64,000 bases of DNA from Myxococcales bacterium (GCA_004193285.1 SECP01000002.1:186001-250000), one strand, 5' to 3'. Positions 48,215 to 57,516 are shown, counted from the stretch's first letter. Numbers and translations: made by a program. The notes: generated from the sequence alone by a model not told the origin.

Positions 48215-48969
48215 CCCAGCCGAGACCCGAGCGGCGCGTGCTCCTCGTGGACGACGAAGAGCCGGCACGGCGCCTCCTCGTGGAGTATTTCCGCGCTCAC
48301 CCTCGGTGGCAGGTCATCGGCCAGGCGAAGAACGGGCTCGAGGCGGTCAAGCTCACTCGAGAGCACGAGCCGGACCTGCTGCTGCTCGACGTGCAGATGC
48401 CGAAGCTCGATGGCTTCGAGGTCCTCGGCTTGATCCCGCCCGAGGTCGCGGTCGTGTTCACGACGGCGTTCGATGAGTACGCCGTGCGTGCGTTCGAGGT
48501 GCATGCGGTGGACTACCTGCTGAAGCCGTTCTCTGCCGAGCGCTTCGAGCAGGCTCTCGCGCGCGCGGAGGCGCGAGTCGGGGCGCAGCGGCCGGTGGCG
48601 GCGCCGGTCCTCGCCCAAGCCGCGCGCGCGCCCGATCAGTACCTCGAGCGCTTGGTGATCCGGGACGGCGCGGAGCTTTTGATCATCCCCGCGGTCGCGA
48701 TCGATTACGTGCGCGGACAAGACGACTACGTCGAGGTGTTTCACGACGCGCGCTCGTCGCTCACGACGCAAACGCTCCAGCACCTGGAGGCGAGCCTCGC
48801 GCCGAGCCAGTTCGTGCGCGTGCACCGCTCGTACCTGCTCAACGTGGACCGCGTGGCGCGCATCGAGCCCTGGGGCCAGGGCAGCAAGATGGCCGTGCTC
48901 AAGGACGGCCGCACGGTACCAGTGAGTCGCTCCGGGGAAGCTCGCCTACGCGCCGTGCTCGGAGTTTGA
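48211..48969 (+). CDS. LytTR-family response regulator
   Basis: 252 residues. Receiver at 1 to about 120: LLVDDEEPAR, phospho-acceptor in LLLLDVQMPKLDGFEVL, TAFDEYAVRAFEVHAVDYLLKPF. A Pro/Ala linker leads to a LytTR DNA-binding domain (about 145-250): GAELLIIPAVAIDYVRGQDDYVEVF, SLTTQTLQHLEASL, FVRVHRSYLLNVDRV and VPVSRSGEARLRAVLGV. It is cognate to the kinase encoded just upstream. Its targets are probably the module itself and envelope genes, but no binding site was identified. Confidence 0.93.
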   Translation: MTQPRPERRVLLVDDEEPARRLLVEYFRAHPRWQVIGQAKNGLEAVKLTREHEPDLLLLDVQMPKLDGFEVLGLIPPEVAVVFTTAFDEYAVRAFEVHAVDYLLKPFSAERFEQALARAEARVGAQRPVAAPVLAQAARAPDQYLERLVIRDGAELLIIPAVAIDYVRGQDDYVEVFHDARSSLTTQTLQHLEASLAPSQFVRVHRSYLLNVDRVARIEPWGQGSKMAVLKDGRTVPVSRSGEARLRAVLGV

Positions 48970-49147
48970 CCGGCGGACTCCCCGCTTCGCTCCGCTATCT
49001 GCCTCGAGAATCCTTGGGCGGGCTCAGGAAGTCTTGGACGCACAGAGCCACACATCCGGCGCCACCGAGCTGGTCGAAGGCGGCTTTCGTTGGGGTCCGC
49101 GGTCGAAGAATGAGCAGCTCGGCCCGAGTCAATGGCATAGATGGACG

Positions 49148-50491
49148 ATGCCCTCTACGGTAAGGCCGGCCTGGGTGAGCCTGCGGGCGCTGCGCTTCGG
49201 CTCGTGCTTTGCGCTCGCGCTACTCGGCAGCAGCGCGGCTTGCGGCGGCTCCGAGTCACCTCTTCCGAGCGCCACCGCTGGAACCGGTACCGGAGGGAGC
49301 CCTGCCACCGGCGGCAGCGCGGCCTCGGGCGGTAGCTCGAGCAGCTTCGGCGGCGCGGCCGGCACGGCGGCAGGAATCGGGGGCAGCGCGGCCGTCGGCG
49401 GCGCCGGAGGCACGACCGCAACCGGCGGAGCTGGCGGTAGCGCTGCGGGCAGCGGCGGCGGGGGCAGCGCTGCGGGCGGCGGCGCCGGCGGCACCGGCAC
49501 CGCCCTGCCGAAGTTCATCCTCGGCGCGGACGTCACCATCACGATGGAAGACGAGTACTGGAAGGCGAACTACACGGACGCGGGCCAGCTGAAGCCGCTC
49601 GAGCAAATCCTCAAAGACCACGGCTTCAACTTCATTCGAATCGACACGTTCGTGAGCCCCGGCGCTCCTGGCGGCTTCGCTGCAGACATGGAGCAGCCGT
49701 TCCGAGATCTCGCGCACACCATTACCCTCGCCAAGCGCGTGAAAGCCATCGGGATGGGGTTCTTGCTGGACCTCCACTACTCGGACACGTGGACGAACCC
49801 GGGCGCGCAAAAACCGCCCGCGGCCTGGGCGAACCTTTCAATCGCAGAGCTGGAAACGAAGGTTTACGAGTACACCAAGGACGCCGTCACTCAGCTGAAG
49901 AACGCCTCCGCGATGCCGGACATCGTTCAGGTCGGCAACGAGATCACGGCCGGCATGCTGTGGGAGCACGGGCGCGCAACCGGTAGCGACTTCGCGGGCC
50001 TGGCGACCCTGCTCAAGGCCGGCATCCGCGGCGTCAAGGAAGTGAGCCCTGATATCCGCGTCATGCTGCACATCGAAAAGTGCCACAACCTGGAGACCTC
50101 CAAGTGGTGGCTGGACGGCGTGCTCGGCGCGGGCGTGCAGTTCGACATCCTCGGCCAGTCTTGCTACGCGGCGGCCCCCAACGGCGTCGCCGGGTACCAG
50201 GGCACGCCGGCGCAGTGGAAGACCACCTTCGCCGCCCTCGCCACGGACTACCCGAGCCTCAAGTTCATCGTCGCGGAGTACTCGGCAGAGCAGCGCGCGG
50301 TGAACGATACGATGTTCGACCTGCCGGGCGGTCGCGGGCTCGGCTCCTTCAATTGGGACCCCACACGCGCCTACGACACGCACCCGAACCACCCCCTGTT
50401 CAGCACCAACGGCGCCTGGAATCGCTTCGTCGCGATCCCGGAGATGATGGCGCTTTACGAGAAGATGGCGACCGATTACGGCCTGCGCTGA
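49148..50491 (+). CDS. Secreted GH53 endo-beta-1,4-galactanase
   Basis: 447 residues from ATG 49148. Signal PSTVRPAWVSLRALRFGSCFALALL, with Cys in SSAACGG probably the lipidation site. Gly/Ala/Ser stalk about 35-120. The catalytic barrel has FILGADVTITMEDEYW and FNFIRIDTFVSPGAP, acid/base Glu in DIVQVGNEIT, LDLHYSDTWTNPG, and nucleophile Glu in FIVAEYSAEQR. These are the GH53 arabinogalactan endo-galactanase features. It removes galactan side chains of pectin, which complements the rhamnogalacturonan esterases and pectate lyases in the window. Confidence 0.92.
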   Translation: MPSTVRPAWVSLRALRFGSCFALALLGSSAACGGSESPLPSATAGTGTGGSPATGGSAASGGSSSSFGGAAGTAAGIGGSAAVGGAGGTTATGGAGGSAAGSGGGGSAAGGGAGGTGTALPKFILGADVTITMEDEYWKANYTDAGQLKPLEQILKDHGFNFIRIDTFVSPGAPGGFAADMEQPFRDLAHTITLAKRVKAIGMGFLLDLHYSDTWTNPGAQKPPAAWANLSIAELETKVYEYTKDAVTQLKNASAMPDIVQVGNEITAGMLWEHGRATGSDFAGLATLLKAGIRGVKEVSPDIRVMLHIEKCHNLETSKWWLDGVLGAGVQFDILGQSCYAAAPNGVAGYQGTPAQWKTTFAALATDYPSLKFIVAEYSAEQRAVNDTMFDLPGGRGLGSFNWDPTRAYDTHPNHPLFSTNGAWNRFVAIPEMMALYEKMATDYGLR

Positions 50492-50659
50492 GCGACGAAC
50501 CGGGGGCGTGCGGCGTTCGTGCCGCTGCGAGCACGGCTTCGTTGGCCCCAGTTTCCGGGGCATTTCCGAGACCGCGCCTCCACTGACACTGAAAAAGCGC
50601 TGGCTTTTCGGCCGTTCACGAAGCGAATAGCGCGTTGGCGGTCGGGCGTTGGTTGTAGG

Positions 50660-52468
50660 GTGCGCGCCGCCTTGTCCGACGCATCTGCGCCCAAGCTCCG
50701 TCTGCCTCACCTGCCCGCGCTGGATGGGCTGCGCGGGCTCGCGCTGCTGGGCGTGCTCCTGTTCCACGCGGACGGCGCGCTACCGGGCGGTTACCTCGGC
50801 GTCGATCTGTTCTTCGTGCTCTCCGGTTACCTGATCACCTCGCTCTTGCTCGCGGAGGTGCGGGACACCGGCCGCGTCGATTTGTACGCCTTTTGGGTGC
50901 GGCGTTGCCGGCGCCTGTTCCCCGCGCTGCTGTCGCTGATGCCGGTCATCGCGGTGTACGGTAAGTTCTTCGCGCGGCCGGAGGACTTGCAGTCCTTGCG
51001 CAACGAGGCGCTCGCGAGCCTCGGCTACGTCGCGAACTGGCGCGCCATCTTGCAAGAGAAGAGCTACTGGCAGCTGTTCAGCGCTCCCTCTCCGCTCGAG
51101 CACACCTGGAGCCTCTCGATCGAAGAGCAGTTCTACTTGGCCTGGCCTCTGCTCGCGGCCTGGCTGCTGCCGCGCCGCGGCGCGCGGGGGCTCATGGTCG
51201 TCGCGCTCGTACTGAGCGCCGTCTCCGCGGTGGCGATGTGGGCGCTCTTCGTGCCCGGCGGGAGCAGCCGGGCCTACCTCGGCACGGACACGCGCATGGG
51301 CGCGATCTTGCTCGGCGCCGCGTTCGCGGTGGTGTGGCGGCCCGGCACTCAGCCCTCCGGACTCGCGGTGAAGTGGCTGGATTTCGCCGGCGTCGTCGCG
51401 GCCATGGGGCTCGCCGTCGCTTGGTGCACGCTGCGCGGGACGACGCCCTTTCTTTACCGCGGCGGCTTCTGGCTCACGGAGCTGGGCGTGCTCGCGCTCA
51501 TCGCCTGCGCGGTGTGCGGTGAGCGCAGCGTGGTCGCGCGAGCCCTCTCGCTGCGCCCGCTCACTTGGCTCGGCGCGATCAGCTACGGCGTGTACTTGTG
51601 GCACTGGCCGGTGAACGTCTTTCTTTCCGCCGAGCGCACTCACCTGCACGGCTTCGGGCTGCAAGCGCTGCGCTTCGCCGTGACCTTCACGATTGCGCTG
51701 CTTTCCTACCGGTTCTTGGAGCAGCCCATCCGCCGCCACGGCGTGCCGTTCAGCCGACCGCAGTTGATTGTGCCCGCTACGGTGGGGCTCGCCGTGCTCC
51801 TCATCGTGCAGTCGACGGACGCGCGCGCCACTGTCGCCGCGGCGGCGCCGCCGGAGCTTGCGCCCGGCGAAGTTCGCCAGCGCGTCCTCGTGGTCGGCGA
51901 CTCCACCGCGAACGCGCTCGGCTGGGGACTACGCGGGCTGCACCACCCGGGGCTCAAGGTCGAGCTCTTCGGCAAAGACGGCTGCAGCGTCATCTTCGAT
52001 CGCTGCCTCGGCGAGCAATGGGCAAGCCGCGCCACCGAGCTTCGGTCGGACGTCACGATCGTCGTCGTGGGCGGCGCATTTCTTCACGGTTTTCACGTGG
52101 AGGGGGACTGGCACACGGCGTGTCACGCCGACTGGGGTCGCAAGCTCGAGCAGGTTATGAAGCAGCGTCTCACCGAGCTCGCAGCGGCACCGACTCGCGT
52201 CTTCGTCGCCAACCTGCCCTACGCGCTCGGCCGCTACGACAACGAGGAGCACCGCGGGCAGATCGACTGCGCCAACGCCGCTCTCCAGCGCGCCGCCAGC
52301 GCCGTGCCGAAGGTGCAGGTGCTGGACATGCAGGCGCAGCTTTGCCCGGGCGGCCAGTGCCTACGTAGCCTGCCCAACGGCGAGCCCCTGCGGCCGGACG
52401 GCGTGCACTTCTCGATGCCCGGCGCGACTGGAACCGCGCGCTGGGCGCTCGAGCAGATCAGCCGCTAA
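50660..52468 (+). CDS. Acyltransferase-3 (OafA-like) with SGNH domain
   Basis: 602 residues from GTG 50660; an ATG-like start at 50519 is open but lacks support. Residues about 15-350 are acyltransferase-3: LPALDGLRGLALLGVLLFHAD, GYLGVDLFFVLSGYLITSLLL, HTWSLSIEEQFYLAWP and ten or so membrane helices. The C-terminal part (about 400-600) is a SGNH-type domain: VLVVGDSTANALGWGLRG, VVVGGAFLHGF, RPDGVHFSMPGA. Such fusions acylate sugars of surface polysaccharide at the membrane. The target polysaccharide is unknown. Confidence 0.9.
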   Translation: MRAALSDASAPKLRLPHLPALDGLRGLALLGVLLFHADGALPGGYLGVDLFFVLSGYLITSLLLAEVRDTGRVDLYAFWVRRCRRLFPALLSLMPVIAVYGKFFARPEDLQSLRNEALASLGYVANWRAILQEKSYWQLFSAPSPLEHTWSLSIEEQFYLAWPLLAAWLLPRRGARGLMVVALVLSAVSAVAMWALFVPGGSSRAYLGTDTRMGAILLGAAFAVVWRPGTQPSGLAVKWLDFAGVVAAMGLAVAWCTLRGTTPFLYRGGFWLTELGVLALIACAVCGERSVVARALSLRPLTWLGAISYGVYLWHWPVNVFLSAERTHLHGFGLQALRFAVTFTIALLSYRFLEQPIRRHGVPFSRPQLIVPATVGLAVLLIVQSTDARATVAAAAPPELAPGEVRQRVLVVGDSTANALGWGLRGLHHPGLKVELFGKDGCSVIFDRCLGEQWASRATELRSDVTIVVVGGAFLHGFHVEGDWHTACHADWGRKLEQVMKQRLTELAAAPTRVFVANLPYALGRYDNEEHRGQIDCANAALQRAASAVPKVQVLDMQAQLCPGGQCLRSLPNGEPLRPDGVHFSMPGATGTARWALEQISR

Positions 52469-52483
52469 GCCGCTTGCTCAGGA

Positions 52484-54145
52484 TCACGCTGCGCGGCGTC
52501 GGCGGATTGCAAGCCAGCCGAGGGCCAGCGCGAGCCACACCGGCGCGCTGCTCTTCGAGGCGCCGAGCCGGCAAGAGCAGCCGGCGTCTTCCTCGCCGGG
52601 GCTCGGGGCGGCCCCGCTCGAGCCGCCCGCGCCTGCGCCCGCCGTGGAGCTCGCGGTACCCGCGCCGGCCGGCGCCGTGCCCGCGGTCGGCTCGACCGAG
52701 CTACCGCCGCTGGCTGCGCCCGCGCTGCCCGGCGTGCCCCCAGTGGGCGTCGTACCGGCGCCGCTGCTCGTTCCGCCCGCCTCTGCTCCGGCGCCTCCAC
52801 CCAGGCTCACACCGCCGGCACCCGAAGTGCCGCCCGCTGCGATGCCCCCCGTGCCCGGAGCCGGCGCGCCGTATTCGTACGCGCCCAAGTCCGGCGCGGA
52901 GCCGACGAAGGTGAGCTTCACGTCCTCACCCTTGTCGATGAGCTTGCTGCCCTGCTTGAGGTGCAAAAACTCCGTGACCGGCATGCCGCCGCTCGCGGGG
53001 CGCGGCCCCATGCACCCCATGTCCGAGACGCTCACGAAATCATCGTTCGTCGGCGTGAGCGTGAGGTCCCAGCTGTTGCTCTTCGTGTCCACCCCCATCA
53101 TGTTCGTGTTCTTGTTGGGGAAGCCGATGTTGTTGCGCATGATGTGCGCCTTGTCCCCGGTCAAGGTGATGGTCGTGTTCGGCTCGTCCGGCGGGCTGGC
53201 GAGCATATTGAATGCGGCGCCGTTGCTCCACGCGGTGTTGTTGTACCAAGTGTTCCCGCCCGAAGAGTGGTTGGCGTAAAAGCCCGCCGCGGTGTTCTTC
53301 CACGCCACGCAGCCGCGCAGGACATGGCGGATGCCGGTCTTGCTGCTGCCCGCCTTGAAGCCGTTGCCGTTGCCGCTGGACGGCTTGACCGCGCCGCCCT
53401 CCGCGAGGCCGTTGTACATGGCCCAGCTATTTTCGTTCACTACCGGCACTTCTTGCGAGATGAAGTCGTAGCCGTCGTCCGAGTTGTACCAGGCGCGGCT
53501 GCCGCGGATGATCGTGCTCGGGCCGCTCGTCTGGTAGTGCACGCCGAAGCCGTCGCCGTTCTGCCCGTCGCCCTGGCTGCCGTTCTTGTCGTAGTTGTCG
53601 TGGGAGTCGCAGTTCAAAATCAGATTACCGCCCTGGCCGCCGTCGATGAAGAGGCCCGGCCCGCTGACGTGATGAATGTCCAGGAGCTCGAACGTGTTGT
53701 TGCTCGCGTTGCGGCTGCGCACCCCCGAGTTCGAGTGCGAGCCGTCGCCATCCATGGGCACGTTCTTCACCTCCAGACCCTTGAGGTGCAGCCAGCTACC
53801 GGTGATCGCCACTGCCTCCACGTCTGCGGCGCGGTTCGTGGTCTCGTAGGTGGCAAAGTCCAGCACCGGGTGCTCGCCCTGGTAGGCGAAGAACCGGATG
53901 CGCATCGCGTCCGACGGCCCGCTCTTGTTGAGCTTGAGCTGCTTGCCTATCTGGAAGGTACCGCCGCGTAGCCACACGGTGTCTCCCGCCTTGGCCACGT
54001 CGTTGCCCTTTTGCACGGTGGCGAACGGAGCGGCCTCGGTCCCGGCGTTCGCGTCGTTGCCGGTGGGCGCCACGTAGTAGTCGGCGGCCCAAGCACGCCC
54101 GCCCAGAAACAACACCGCTGCCATCCAACCGACTCGAGCTCGCAT
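52484..54145 (-). CDS. PL9-type pectate lyase with MYXO-CTERM-like tail
   Basis: 553 residues. Signal ARVGWMAAVLFLGGRAWA. A right-handed beta-helix spans about 20-400: YYVAPTGNDANAGTEAAPFATVQ, NCDSHDNYDKNG, GDGFGVHYQTSG, AWYNSDDGYDFI, GNGFKAGSS, AWKNTAAGFYANHS, CMGPRP and DLGAYEYGA. The order of NSDDG, NGFK and AGF motifs matches PL9 lyases, including the lysine in NGFKAG thought to be catalytic. A Gly/Ser/Ala stalk (about 425-510) ends in EDAGCSCRLG, one hydrophobic helix (APVWLALALGWLAI) and RRRRAA. This is a MYXO-CTERM-type sorting signal anchoring the enzyme to the cell surface. Confidence 0.88.
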   Translation of the reverse strand: MRARVGWMAAVLFLGGRAWAADYYVAPTGNDANAGTEAAPFATVQKGNDVAKAGDTVWLRGGTFQIGKQLKLNKSGPSDAMRIRFFAYQGEHPVLDFATYETTNRAADVEAVAITGSWLHLKGLEVKNVPMDGDGSHSNSGVRSRNASNNTFELLDIHHVSGPGLFIDGGQGGNLILNCDSHDNYDKNGSQGDGQNGDGFGVHYQTSGPSTIIRGSRAWYNSDDGYDFISQEVPVVNENSWAMYNGLAEGGAVKPSSGNGNGFKAGSSKTGIRHVLRGCVAWKNTAAGFYANHSSGGNTWYNNTAWSNGAAFNMLASPPDEPNTTITLTGDKAHIMRNNIGFPNKNTNMMGVDTKSNSWDLTLTPTNDDFVSVSDMGCMGPRPASGGMPVTEFLHLKQGSKLIDKGEDVKLTFVGSAPDLGAYEYGAPAPGTGGIAAGGTSGAGGVSLGGGAGAEAGGTSSGAGTTPTGGTPGSAGAASGGSSVEPTAGTAPAGAGTASSTAGAGAGGSSGAAPSPGEEDAGCSCRLGASKSSAPVWLALALGWLAIRRRRAA

Positions 54146-54280
54146 GCGTTATTAAGGGGGCCAGCCGCGCTCACCGTGCCAGCCGTTTCGAGCTCCAGAT
54201 CCGCTATTTCTGCAAAGATGCAGTCTCAGCAGTCAGAACGCCGGTCGACGTAGCGCTCCCAGCGCCCTACGTTCGAGCTC

Positions 54281-54784
54281 GTGCGGATTTTGGCCGTGAG
54301 CGGCAGTCTCCAGCGTGCGTCGAGCAACCACCGCCTCTTGGAGGTCGCGCAGCGAGTCGCACCGGCCGGGGTCGCTCTCACCCTCTTCGACGGCATCCGT
54401 GACCTACCGCACTTCGATCCCGACATCGAAGCCGGTGGCGACGTGCCCGCGCCCGTCGTCGCTTGGCGCCGCGCACTCTCGGGCAGCGACGCGCTGCTCA
54501 TCGCGTCGCCCGAGTACGGGCACAGCTTGCCGGGCGCGCTCAAGAACTCCATCGACTGGGTGATCGGCTCCGGCGAGCTGGAGCGCAAGGTGGTCGGCAT
54601 CACTGCCGCCGTTCCCATCGCCGAGCGGGGCCGCCTCGGGCTTGCCGCCCTCGCGGGAACGCTCCGTGCGGTCAGAGCCCGCCTCGTTGGTGGCGCCCCG
54701 ATCGCGCGCGGTCCGGACTTCGAGCGCCACGTCACCGAGCTCGTTGCCGCTCTCGTCCACGAAGCAGAGCTACCCGGTGACTGA
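54281..54784 (+). CDS. NADPH-dependent FMN reductase
   Basis: 167 residues from GTG 54281. Flavodoxin-like fold with ILAVSGSLQRASSNHRLLE for FMN phosphate binding, a strand-helix set, and SPEYGHSLPGALKNSIDWVIGSG, the typical FMN-ring loop of chromate/azo/quinone reductases of this family. The physiological substrate is unknown. It converges with a small lipoprotein gene across 12 bases. Confidence 0.92.
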   Translation: MRILAVSGSLQRASSNHRLLEVAQRVAPAGVALTLFDGIRDLPHFDPDIEAGGDVPAPVVAWRRALSGSDALLIASPEYGHSLPGALKNSIDWVIGSGELERKVVGITAAVPIAERGRLGLAALAGTLRAVRARLVGGAPIARGPDFERHVTELVAALVHEAELPGD

Positions 54785-54796
54785 CGAAGCGTCGGC

Positions 54797-55234
54797 TCAG
54801 CGCATCGCGGGCGGGCCGTAGTCGGGAACGGCCGGAAAATCGGCGCCGACCTTCTGCGAAGCCGCCGCGTTGCTCCGCGACGCGCGTGCCGGAGCTACGT
54901 AACCAGCGCCGTACCCATAGCCATAACCGTACCCGTAGCCGCCGCCGTAGTTGTTCACGACTACCGGCACCTGGGTCTGCACGTTGACTTGCACCGGCGC
55001 GGCGCTCGCGCCCGTCCCGCTGCTGCGCGGCGGCAGTGCTGCGTAGCTTTCACCGAGCGTCACGGTGTGGCTGAGCCGAGGCCGCGAGTCGGCAGGAAGC
55101 TCCGTCTTCATGACGTCTACCGCGCTGGGGTGGGCTCGCTCTTCGATGGGCGAGTTGAGCCATTCACGCCCGCTCGTCGCGGCGCACCCCGAAAGGAGGA
55201 GGGGAAGAACGGCGAGGGCGCGGAGCTGCCTCAT
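54797..55234 (-). CDS. Small lipoprotein with Gly-Tyr repeat, function unknown
   Basis: 145 residues. Signal RQLRALAVLPLLLS with lipobox SGCAAT. A middle region has APVQVNVQTQVPVVVNNYGG, then a short tandem Gly-Tyr stretch (YGYGYGYGYGAGY), a pattern seen in some outer-membrane or surface-binding proteins. No catalytic motif and no family assigned. The short GY repeat is coded by TACGG(C/G)-like units but is too short to call a separate repeat. Confidence 0.6.
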   Translation of the reverse strand: MRQLRALAVLPLLLSGCAATSGREWLNSPIEERAHPSAVDVMKTELPADSRPRLSHTVTLGESYAALPPRSSGTGASAAPVQVNVQTQVPVVVNNYGGGYGYGYGYGYGAGYVAPARASRSNAAASQKVGADFPAVPDYGPPAMR

Positions 55235-55356
55235 CGCGTTCAGCGTCCCACGCGGTCCTGGCTACGTCGAGCCGGCGCTCCGGGGCGCTTCGTCTCGGGC
55301 TTCTTACCTCGCCGGTCCGGCGTCGAATGACGCCTAGGCTGCTCGCGGAGGCCTCG

Positions 55357-55845
55357 ATGATTGCAGCACTTTCGCATCTTCAACCGCGTGCGGGTTGGAC
55401 CCGGCGACTCGGCGGAGCCTTGCTCCTTGCTCTTGGCGCGTGCGTCTCCGGCTCCCCGCCGGACGAGCCCACCGACGACCCGGCGACGCCGGGGGACGAC
55501 CGCGCGGGCTACTTCGTCTGCCGTAGCTACGGGTGGCCGGAGAGCGTGCTTTGCTCGCCCGGCACCATTTGCTGCGTCATCGACGCACCCGTCTGCGTGA
55601 GCGCGGATGTCGGCTGTCCGAGCCCCTATGAAGTCGTGCGCTGCGACGGCCCGGAAGACTGCGAATACTCCGGCGAAGATTGCATCACCGGGACGCACGG
55701 CACGTACTGTAGCGGCGCGGAGGGCAGCTCCACCTGGTGCCACATGGACGAAGACTGCGTGGACGTGCAGCCCTGGCTGCCGGACGGAACTTGCAGCGCT
55801 AGCGGCACGTGCACCTTTGTCGTCCCGACCCGCGCGGCTGACTAG
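55357..55845 (+). CDS. Cys-rich lipoprotein, function unknown
   Basis: 162 residues from ATG 55357, preceded by GGAGG at good spacing; an earlier ATG at 55327 is open but lacks a ribosome-binding site. A hydrophobic run (LGGALLLALGAC) looks like a lipobox. After an Asp/Pro segment the rest has about 14 cysteines (CRSYGWPESVLCSPGTICC, CDGPEDCEYSGEDC, CHMDEDCVD), a knot-like disulfide protein such as those common in myxobacterial secretomes. The family is not recognised. Its stop overlaps the stop of the convergent small membrane protein gene. Confidence 0.68.
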   Translation: MIAALSHLQPRAGWTRRLGGALLLALGACVSGSPPDEPTDDPATPGDDRAGYFVCRSYGWPESVLCSPGTICCVIDAPVCVSADVGCPSPYEVVRCDGPEDCEYSGEDCITGTHGTYCSGAEGSSTWCHMDEDCVDVQPWLPDGTCSASGTCTFVVPTRAAD

Positions 55846-56051
55846 CTGAGCGGCTCCGGATCCAACGTAGGTGCCAGGCGCCGCGACGGCTCTTGCCGGG
55901 CCGGCGCCTGCGAGGGCACCTGGCGCAGCACCGGGCTCGGGCCAAACGCCTGCAAAATGCCCCAACCGAAGAGCCCGACACACACCAGCATCAGCAAGGT
56001 GATAGCTCGTCCGCGAACGTCGGGGGAAGCGCCTGGCCGCTCTCGCTCCAT
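55842..56051 (-). CDS. Small single-helix membrane protein
   Basis: 69 residues from ATG 56051. One hydrophobic helix at about 17-37 (ITLLMLVCVGLFGWGILQAF) with charged ends and a Pro/Arg-rich tail. It lies between two better-supported genes, with its stop overlapping that of the convergent Cys-rich lipoprotein gene. A tail-anchored or bitopic protein of unknown role; the coding call itself is moderate. Confidence 0.5.
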   Translation of the reverse strand: MERERPGASPDVRGRAITLLMLVCVGLFGWGILQAFGPSPVLRQVPSQAPARQEPSRRLAPTLDPEPLS

Positions 56052-56112
56052 CTACTCGTGAAGCGTAGAGCGGCCGACGTTTCCGCAAAGTAACGGCGCA
56101 GTTTGCTTTTTC

Positions 56113-57321
56113 TTACTGGAACGCTTCCGCCACGAGCGTCGCGCGGAAGTACGGGAAGCTCGCTTCGTCGTTCGTTGCCGTGCCAGCCACGGTGCGGCCG
56201 TCCAGCGAAAGGAAAGTGGGGAGAACGCGCCACCCCGCCGGAATGTTCAGCAAGCTCGCCAGGGGGCGGAAGCCGTGCTCGGAGGTCCAGAGTGTGTATT
56301 CACCCTCCAAGGTGAGCAGCAGTACCTTCGCCTGAGAGCTCCACGCCAGCGCGTGGCAACGCTTGCCGCAGTCGATGATCTGCGTGCCCTCCGCGCGCCA
56401 GATGCCAAGCTTGGTCACGGTGTGGTCGTAGACGATCGATTCACCGTCGGCGGCGACGAGAGGCGTGGGCGCTTCGGTCTGAACCTTGCCCGCGACGCTC
56501 GGTTCCCAGCGGAACACATGATTGCCAGGGCAGTCGTCGACCGGGAAGCAGCCGACGCCGAACGCCACCTTGCCGTCCCAAGACAAGCTGCGTACGGGGT
56601 CGATGCGGAGCGAGGCGCTCGCGCCGTTCGGCCCGTACCAAACCGTGGAAGGGCGCGGGAATTCAGGGAGGGCCTCCAGGAAACTGATGCTGGAGCCGTC
56701 CTCGGACAGGGTGACGTAGTTGTGGAAGTGCGGACCTTCCTCCGGCACGTAGCCTCTGCCGCCCCGCACCTCCAGCGTGCCGTCGCCGTGGCGCAGCGCG
56801 ATGACCGACGCGTCGCAGCTCGCCACCGCGGTCGGCTTCTCGACGAGCGACGTGCCCGCGAGGTCGCGCTGCTCCAAAATCGTGAAGCCTTCGCCCGTCG
56901 TCCAGCGCAGGAGGGTGGTGGTCTCGTGGCCGTAGCGGCCGCCCGGCGTGGGGTACCAGCCGACGGCGGTGCGACCGTCGCCACTCCAATCTCGGATCCA
57001 TTGTGCGTTCGTGAAGGGCACGTCGCTCGGTAGCGGAAGCACCTCGAACTCCCCTGGTGTGCTCGCGCTCGCCTCCGGGTCGGCGCAGCCGAGCAGCGGC
57101 TCCACGACGCGGTCCGGCGTGGTCGGTGCGCCGCCGGCGCCGCCTCCGGACTCGCCCGCCGACGTGTCTCCCGCCGCTCCTTGGCCTGCAGCGGCTTCGG
57201 TGCCGCCCGAGCCGCTACCGCTGCCCCACTCTGGCCAGTGATCGCAGTGGGGCGGAACGAGCCCCAGAGCGGAGATCGCAAAAGCCCATTGCCCTTTGAA
57301 GAGATGATTGAACATGCACAT
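56113..57321 (-). CDS. Secreted beta-propeller-like protein, function unknown
   Basis: 402 residues from ATG 57321 (or ATG 57315). N-terminus NHLFKGQWAFAISALGLVPP followed by Cys and a short Gly/Ser/Ala stalk (about 35-65). From about 90 on, repeated short strands with Ser-x-Asp-Gly motifs (DWSGDGRTAVGWYP, LSEDGSSISFLE, LSWDGKVAFGVG, FLSLDGRTVAGTA) resemble the HAF/propeller repeats of secreted proteins. No catalytic residue is clear. It probably binds a ligand outside the cell. Family not recognised. Confidence 0.65.
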   Translation of the reverse strand: MCMFNHLFKGQWAFAISALGLVPPHCDHWPEWGSGSGSGGTEAAAGQGAAGDTSAGESGGGAGGAPTTPDRVVEPLLGCADPEASASTPGEFEVLPLPSDVPFTNAQWIRDWSGDGRTAVGWYPTPGGRYGHETTTLLRWTTGEGFTILEQRDLAGTSLVEKPTAVASCDASVIALRHGDGTLEVRGGRGYVPEEGPHFHNYVTLSEDGSSISFLEALPEFPRPSTVWYGPNGASASLRIDPVRSLSWDGKVAFGVGCFPVDDCPGNHVFRWEPSVAGKVQTEAPTPLVAADGESIVYDHTVTKLGIWRAEGTQIIDCGKRCHALAWSSQAKVLLLTLEGEYTLWTSEHGFRPLASLLNIPAGWRVLPTFLSLDGRTVAGTATNDEASFPYFRATLVAEAFQ

Positions 57322-57516
57322 TGCCCTTCGTTCGCGCGGACGCGCGCAGTGCGCGGCGCGACTCGGGAGCTTAAGAGTGCCGAGCTCAAGCTCTCACTCA
57401 GATCTCGATGACGGCGGAAGATCCTGACGCCATAGCGCCACGCACCAATTCGCCGCTAACGAGCCAAAACGTGGCGCGCTTGCCGAATGCGCGATCCGTG
57501 CTCTCCTATCGAGAGC

